Below are positions 32,117 to 35,691 of a stretch of DNA of 35,691 nucleotides, in pieces. The translations under genes were made by a program, and so were the position numbers. Origin of the DNA: CADEFF01 sp964569315 (GTDB taxonomy: Bacteria; Pseudomonadota; Alphaproteobacteria; Dongiales; Dongiaceae); contig CAZMUZ010000027.1 of assembly GCA_964569315.1 (NCBI GenBank), positions 1-35,691 of the forward strand. Reading direction: 5' to 3'. The notes beneath the pieces are model-generated. The model ran no database searches. It saw nothing but the letters and a program-made list of their open reading frames with translations, and was not told the origin of the DNA. Every line of letters starts with the position of its first letter. Within the stretch, counting starts at the first letter, position 1.

Positions 32117-33646
32117 ATGGACGAGGAAATCGAACTAAAGCTCGCTGTTGCGCCGAATGCGGGCGCGACGCTGCGGCGCGATCCGCTGCTTGTCGGCGCC
32201 GAGGGCGGCGGCACGCGACGCCTCTTCAGCGTCTATTACGACACGCCGGATCATGCGCTGAGGAAGCTCGGCGTCGGCCTGCGTGTCCGGAAGGCCGGAC
32301 GCCGCTACCTGCAGACCATCAAGCTGCCGAGCGGGCGCGGTGCGGCGCTGCATCGCCATCACGAAGTCGAGACGGCCCTGCCGGACGAGCGGTTCGATCT
32401 CGAAAGCATTCCCGATGCCGGGCTGCGCCGGATCTTCACCAAGCATCGTATCGCGACCGGGCTCGCGCCGATCTTCGCGACGGAAATCCGGCGCACGCTC
32501 TGGACGTTCCGCCATGCGGGCGCCGTCATCGAGCTCGCCCTCGATCGCGGCGAGATCCAGGCCGACGGGCGCGTGGTGCCGGTGTCGGAAATCGAGATCG
32601 AGCTGAAGGGCGGCAAGGCGGCCGGGCTCTACCGGACGGCGCTTGCGCTCTCGGAACGACTGCCGGTCCGGATCGAATGGCGCACCAAATCGGCGCGCGG
32701 CTATGCGCTGGGGGCCGACGCGTTGCCTGCGGCGACGCGGGGCCAGCCGATTCATCTCGACCCCACCCTGACGCCGACCGAGGCCTTCGGCGCGATCGCC
32801 CGCGTCTGCATCTCGCAGCTCGGGCAGAACGAGGTCGCGGCCCTCGACGGGCACGATATCGAGGGCGTGCACCAGATGCGGGTCGCGCTTCGGCGGCTGC
32901 GCTCGCTGGTCGGTGCCTATCGGCATCAGATGAGCGACGCCTGCCATGGCGAGCTGTCGCGCGACTTGCGATGGCTGCAGCAGAGCTTGAGCCCGGCGCG
33001 GGACTGGGACGTGTTGCTGGCCTATACCTTGCCGCCGCTGCGCCGCCGCCTTCCGGAGGAAGCGGCGCTGTTCCGGCTCGAAGCGCTCGCCGAGGCGCGT
33101 CGCGCGGCCGCCTACGAGGTCGTGCGCGAGACCGTCGGCTCGCCGCGATACACCGCGCTGCTGCTCAATATGGGGCTGCTGCTCGAGACCGGCCGCTGGG
33201 TCGGGGAGGGCGAGGGCGCCGCGACGCTGACAAGGCCGGTGCGGCGGTTCGCCGACGGCCTGCTCGACAAGCGTCATCGCCGTCTCCGCAAGCTCGGGCG
33301 GCGAAAGGATCTGAGCGAGAACGAGCTGCATCGCCTCCGGCTCTTCGGCAAGAAGATGCGCTATGTCGCCGATTTCTTCCGGTCGCTCTATCCGCCGAAA
33401 GCGACGCAGGCCTATATCCTCGCCCTTTCCGAACTGCAGGAGCGGCTGGGATCGCTGAACGATGCGGTCGTGACGGACATGCTGCTCGCAGAGCTGCCCG
33501 GCGACGAGGACGAGCGTCTGCTGCTCGGTCACGCGCGAGCCTTGCTGCGCGGATGGCAGGCCCACGCGATCGAGATCGAGCACAAGGCATTCGCCGAGGT
33601 CTGGAAGCGGTTCGACCGCCGGAAGCCGTTCTGGCGGAAGGGCTGA
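32117..33646 (+). CDS. CYTH and CHAD domain protein
   Basis: The 509-residue product fuses two polyphosphate-linked domains. The CYTH domain (about 1-200) has the EIELKL motif at 4-9 and many paired charged residues typical of the triphosphate tunnel, including RVRKAGRRYLQTIK and IEIELKGG; such domains hydrolyse triphosphate or bind it. The CHAD domain (about 220-505) opens with HDIEGVHQMRVALRRLRS, with His246, His252 and several arginines; CHAD modules bind inorganic polyphosphate. The gene sits next to sixA and ppk1, which supports a role in polyphosphate metabolism. Whether the enzyme has triphosphatase activity is inference. The ribosome binding site is weak, and the 97 bases upstream show no clear promoter. 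Confidence 0.92.
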   Translation: MDEEIELKLAVAPNAGATLRRDPLLVGAEGGGTRRLFSVYYDTPDHALRKLGVGLRVRKAGRRYLQTIKLPSGRGAALHRHHEVETALPDERFDLESIPDAGLRRIFTKHRIATGLAPIFATEIRRTLWTFRHAGAVIELALDRGEIQADGRVVPVSEIEIELKGGKAAGLYRTALALSERLPVRIEWRTKSARGYALGADALPAATRGQPIHLDPTLTPTEAFGAIARVCISQLGQNEVAALDGHDIEGVHQMRVALRRLRSLVGAYRHQMSDACHGELSRDLRWLQQSLSPARDWDVLLAYTLPPLRRRLPEEAALFRLEALAEARRAAAYEVVRETVGSPRYTALLLNMGLLLETGRWVGEGEGAATLTRPVRRFADGLLDKRHRRLRKLGRRKDLSENELHRLRLFGKKMRYVADFFRSLYPPKATQAYILALSELQERLGSLNDAVVTDMLLAELPGDEDERLLLGHARALLRGWQAHAIEIEHKAFAEVWKRFDRRKPFWRKG

Positions 33647-33659
33647 GGCCCGACCACGG

Positions 33660-34175
33660 TCAGACGAGGTCGCGCGGCGTGAGGAAGCTCACGAGATGTC
33701 CCGACCCGGTGTCCACGTCCGACCATTTGTCGACGTCGAACTCGTAGATCGCCAGCCCGCCGGTCGGGAACTTCGCGTCGAGGCGATTGAAGTCGTCCGT
33801 TTCCTCGCCTGCGTGAAGCGCGACGGCGAGCTCCTGGATGCCGGGGTTATGCCCGACCACCAGCAAGGTCTCGACCGTCGCGGACACCTTGCCGATCCGC
33901 GCAAGGATCACGTCGGCGTCGGCGAGATAGAGCTTGTCGTCGTATCGGACCAGCGGCTCGCCGCCCAGCATGAGCGAGACCATATCCCAGGTCTCGCGGG
34001 TCCGTTGCGCGGTCGAGACGAGGACCTGCTGCGGCGCCAGGCCATGATCGCGGAGATAGACGCCGATCGGGGGTGCGGCGCGGCGACCGCGCGGCCCGAG
34101 CGGCCGTTCGATATCGGGCAGGGAGCCGTCCCGCCAGCTCGATTTGGTGTGGCGCAACAGCAGCAATCGACGCAT
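33660..34175 (-). CDS. sixA: SixA-like histidine phosphatase
   Basis: The 171-residue product belongs to the SixA branch of the histidine phosphatase superfamily. It has the catalytic LLRHTKSSW segment with Arg8 and His9, a second arginine in the TAQRTRETW block, and the second histidine in GHNPGI (His109). SixA of E. coli removes phosphate from phosphohistidine proteins; this product is the short form without extra domains. I chose ATG 34175 because GGGAG lies seven bases upstream; the frame extends 12 codons further. It is convergent with the CYTH-CHAD gene (13 bases) and divergent from ppk1. Confidence 0.88.
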   Translation of the reverse strand: MRRLLLLRHTKSSWRDGSLPDIERPLGPRGRRAAPPIGVYLRDHGLAPQQVLVSTAQRTRETWDMVSLMLGGEPLVRYDDKLYLADADVILARIGKVSATVETLLVVGHNPGIQELAVALHAGEETDDFNRLDAKFPTGGLAIYEFDVDKWSDVDTGSGHLVSFLTPRDLV

Positions 34176-34215
34176 CGTCGTACTCCCGTTCCGGCGGGCC
34201 ATCCGGCCCAAGATA

Positions 34216-34229
34216 TTGATCTAGATCGA
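34216..34229. promoter_or_regulatory. FNR/FixK-type site in the sixA-ppk1 intergenic region
   Basis: TTGATCTAGATCGA matches the FNR/FixK consensus TTGAT-N4-ATCAA at nine of ten positions, and its core GATCTAGATC is a perfect palindrome. Its centre is about 72 bases upstream of the ppk1 transcription start predicted from the box at 34283-34288. That is a helical position often used by CRP/FNR activators. It is too close to sixA for simple activation of that gene. The match is visible; binding is inferred. Confidence 0.45.
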
Positions 34230-34254
34230 GTTCGGCCGAGCGCAACCTATGCGG

Positions 34255-34288
34255 CCGTCATGACATTTTCATGAAGCCCCGTTAGACT
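34255..34288 (+). promoter_or_regulatory. Candidate Pho box and -10 element upstream of ppk1
   Basis: CCGTCAT (34255-34261), a 4-base linker and TTTTCAT (34266-34272) form an 11-base-period direct repeat matching the PhoB box (two CTGTCAT units with a 4-base gap) at 6 of 7 and 5 of 7 positions. Ten bases further, TAGACT (34283-34288) can serve as -10. In PhoB promoters the box replaces the -35 element, with just this spacing. No separate -35 is seen. The arrangement fits phosphate-starvation control of ppk1, known in other bacteria. Confidence 0.5.
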
Positions 34289-34351
34289 CGACGACGCCCC
34301 GATGGCGAGGCCCATCGCCTTGGTATCATCGCGACAATGGAGGGTCCGTCC

Positions 34352-35691
34352 GTGGACGATTCGCCGAGTCTGGAACGCACGCCGGTCACGTCCGACTCCG
34401 AGTCGCGCTTCATCAACCGGGAACTTTCCTGGCTTGCCTTCAACGAGCGCGTGCTCGAGGAAGCGACCAACACCACCCATCCGCTTCTCGAGCGGCTGCG
34501 GTTCCTCTCCATATCGGCGAACAACCTCGACGAGTTTTACATGGTCCGGGTGGCGGGTCTGCGCGGCCAGATGGCCGCGGGCGTTTCCACCTCGAGCCAG
34601 GACGGGCTGACGCCGGCGCAGCAGCTCATCGCCATCAACCAGCGTTCGGGCGAGCTGATGCGCCGCCAGCAGGCCTGCTGGCGCCAGATCCGCCAGGAGA
34701 TGCGGGCGGCTGGAATTTCGGTGATCGAGGCATCGGAGCTGACGGACGAGGAACGCGTCTGGCTCGATGCGCATTTCCTCGACCAGATCTTCCCGGTGCT
34801 GACGCCGATGGCGATCGACCCGGCGCATCCGTTCCCCTTCATTCCGAACCTCGGCTTCGGCATCGCGCTCGAGCTCACCGGCACGACGGCGCCGACCACG
34901 CTGCACGCCCTGCTGCCGCTGCCGGCGCAGCTCGCCCGCTTCGTGCGGCTGCCGGGAAAGGCGATCCGGTTCATCCCGCTGGAGGATCTGATGGTCCTCT
35001 ATCTCGGGCGGCTGTTCCCCGGTTTCACGGTCGCCGGGATCGGCTACTTCCGGATGATCCGGGACAGCGAGATCGAGATCGAGGAGGAGGCGGAGGATCT
35101 CGTCCGGCTGTTCGAGAGCGCGCTCAAGCGCCGACGGCGCGGCAACGTGATCCGGCTCAAGGTCAATGCCGCCATGCCCGAGAGCCTGCGCGAGTTCCTC
35201 GTCGCCGAGCTCGACGTGATGCCGGGCGACGTGTTCGTGCTGGACGGGCTGCTTGGGCTGGCCTCGACCTCGAAGCTCATCGTCGACGACCGCCCGGAGC
35301 TGAAGTTTTCGCCCTATCACGCGCGCTTCCCGGAACGGATCCGCGACATGGGCGGCGATTGCTTCGCCGCGATCCGCCAGAAGGACATCGTCGTTCATCA
35401 TCCCTATGAGAGTTTCGACGTGGTGGTGCAGTTCGTGCGCCAGGCCGCGCGCGATCCGTCCGTGGTCGCCATCAAGCAGACGCTCTACCGCACCTCGGAC
35501 GACTCGCCGATCGTCAAGGCGCTGATCGAGGCGGCCGAGGCCGGGAAGTCGGTCACGGCGCTCGTCGAGCTCAAGGCGCGCTTCGACGAGGAGGCGAACA
35601 TCCGCTGGGCGCGCGATCTCGAGCGCGCGGGCGTCCAGGTGGTGTTCGGCTTCATCCACCTCAAGACCCACGCCAAGATCTCGATGGTAAT
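34352..35691 (+). CDS. ppk1: Polyphosphate kinase 1 (3' end outside window)
   Basis: Ppk1 polymerises the terminal phosphate of ATP into inorganic polyphosphate. The visible 446 residues hold the N-terminal domain (FINRELSWLAFNERVL at about 20-35), the helical domain with SANNLDEFYMVRVAGL, the VLTPMAIDPAHPFPF block, and the first catalytic domain with KQTLYRTSDDSPI and VELKARFDEEANI. It ends just past the HLKTHAK motif, whose last histidine (about 440) corresponds to the autophosphorylated His435 of E. coli. I chose GTG 34352 because GGAGGG lies seven bases upstream; ATG 34337 is in frame but has no ribosome binding site and would add five residues. The second C-terminal domain is cut off. 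Confidence 0.96.
   Translation, partial: MDDSPSLERTPVTSDSESRFINRELSWLAFNERVLEEATNTTHPLLERLRFLSISANNLDEFYMVRVAGLRGQMAAGVSTSSQDGLTPAQQLIAINQRSGELMRRQQACWRQIRQEMRAAGISVIEASELTDEERVWLDAHFLDQIFPVLTPMAIDPAHPFPFIPNLGFGIALELTGTTAPTTLHALLPLPAQLARFVRLPGKAIRFIPLEDLMVLYLGRLFPGFTVAGIGYFRMIRDSEIEIEEEAEDLVRLFESALKRRRRGNVIRLKVNAAMPESLREFLVAELDVMPGDVFVLDGLLGLASTSKLIVDDRPELKFSPYHARFPERIRDMGGDCFAAIRQKDIVVHHPYESFDVVVQFVRQAARDPSVVAIKQTLYRTSDDSPIVKALIEAAEAGKSVTALVELKARFDEEANIRWARDLERAGVQVVFGFIHLKTHAKISMV

Overview
The window is high-GC alphaproteobacterial core chromosome, most like the Rhodospirillales. The evidence is gene content and order: dnaB near rplI-rpsR-rpsF, the fabD-fabG-acpP-fabF-mltG run, yicC-gmk, the lptF-lptG-lptD-surA-rsmA run, pepA-holC, ndk, purM-purN, and a DUF2066 / CDP-alcohol transferase / AI-2E / hdaA run leading to ppk1. 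I see no insertion sequence, prophage, CRISPR array, rRNA or tRNA. Family assignments rest on motifs read by eye; no database search was run.

Layout. 1-4100: dnaB (cut by the left edge), a cyclopropane fatty acid synthase gene, then the ribosomal operon rpsF-rpsR-rplI, all on the minus strand, with a textbook terminator after rplI and a clear promoter before rpsF. 4100-8630: type II fatty acid synthesis (fabD, fabG, acpP, fabF) and the murein transglycosylase gene mltG, plus strand. 8660-10212: a minus-strand pair, methyltransferase then SDR oxidoreductase, of unknown role. 10411-12019: yicC-gmk, with gmk overlapping rsmA tail to tail. 11994-18374: LPS export and outer-membrane biogenesis (lptF, lptG, lptD, surA) followed by rsmA, minus strand, without the pdxA gene often found between surA and rsmA. 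18530-23100: pepA-holC, an ABC-F ATPase gene and ndk. 23184-26621: accessory genes (YnfA-type membrane protein, a 41-residue putative aa3 oxidase subunit IV, an exported cyclase-family hydrolase, an exported HEAT-repeat protein). 26716-28462: purM-purN. 28543-32019: DUF2066 protein, CDP-alcohol phosphatidyltransferase, AI-2E-family permease, hdaA. 32117-35691: a polyphosphate/phosphate cluster (CYTH-CHAD protein, SixA-like phosphatase, ppk1 cut by the right edge).

The genes mostly serve envelope building (fatty acids, LPS transport, murein, phospholipids), replication control (DnaB, HolC, HdaA), nucleotide supply (Gmk, Ndk, PurM, PurN) and ribosomes. The most notable observations are: purM appears to start at ATA behind a strong ribosome binding site, with no ATG, GTG or TTG available in frame for the N-terminal 88 residues; the sixA-ppk1 intergenic region carries a well-formed Pho-box-like direct repeat correctly placed before a -10 element, plus a 9-of-10 match to an FNR/FixK half-site pair; the rpsF leader is strongly structured; and ynfA is bracketed by paired hairpins, one of which covers its ribosome binding site.
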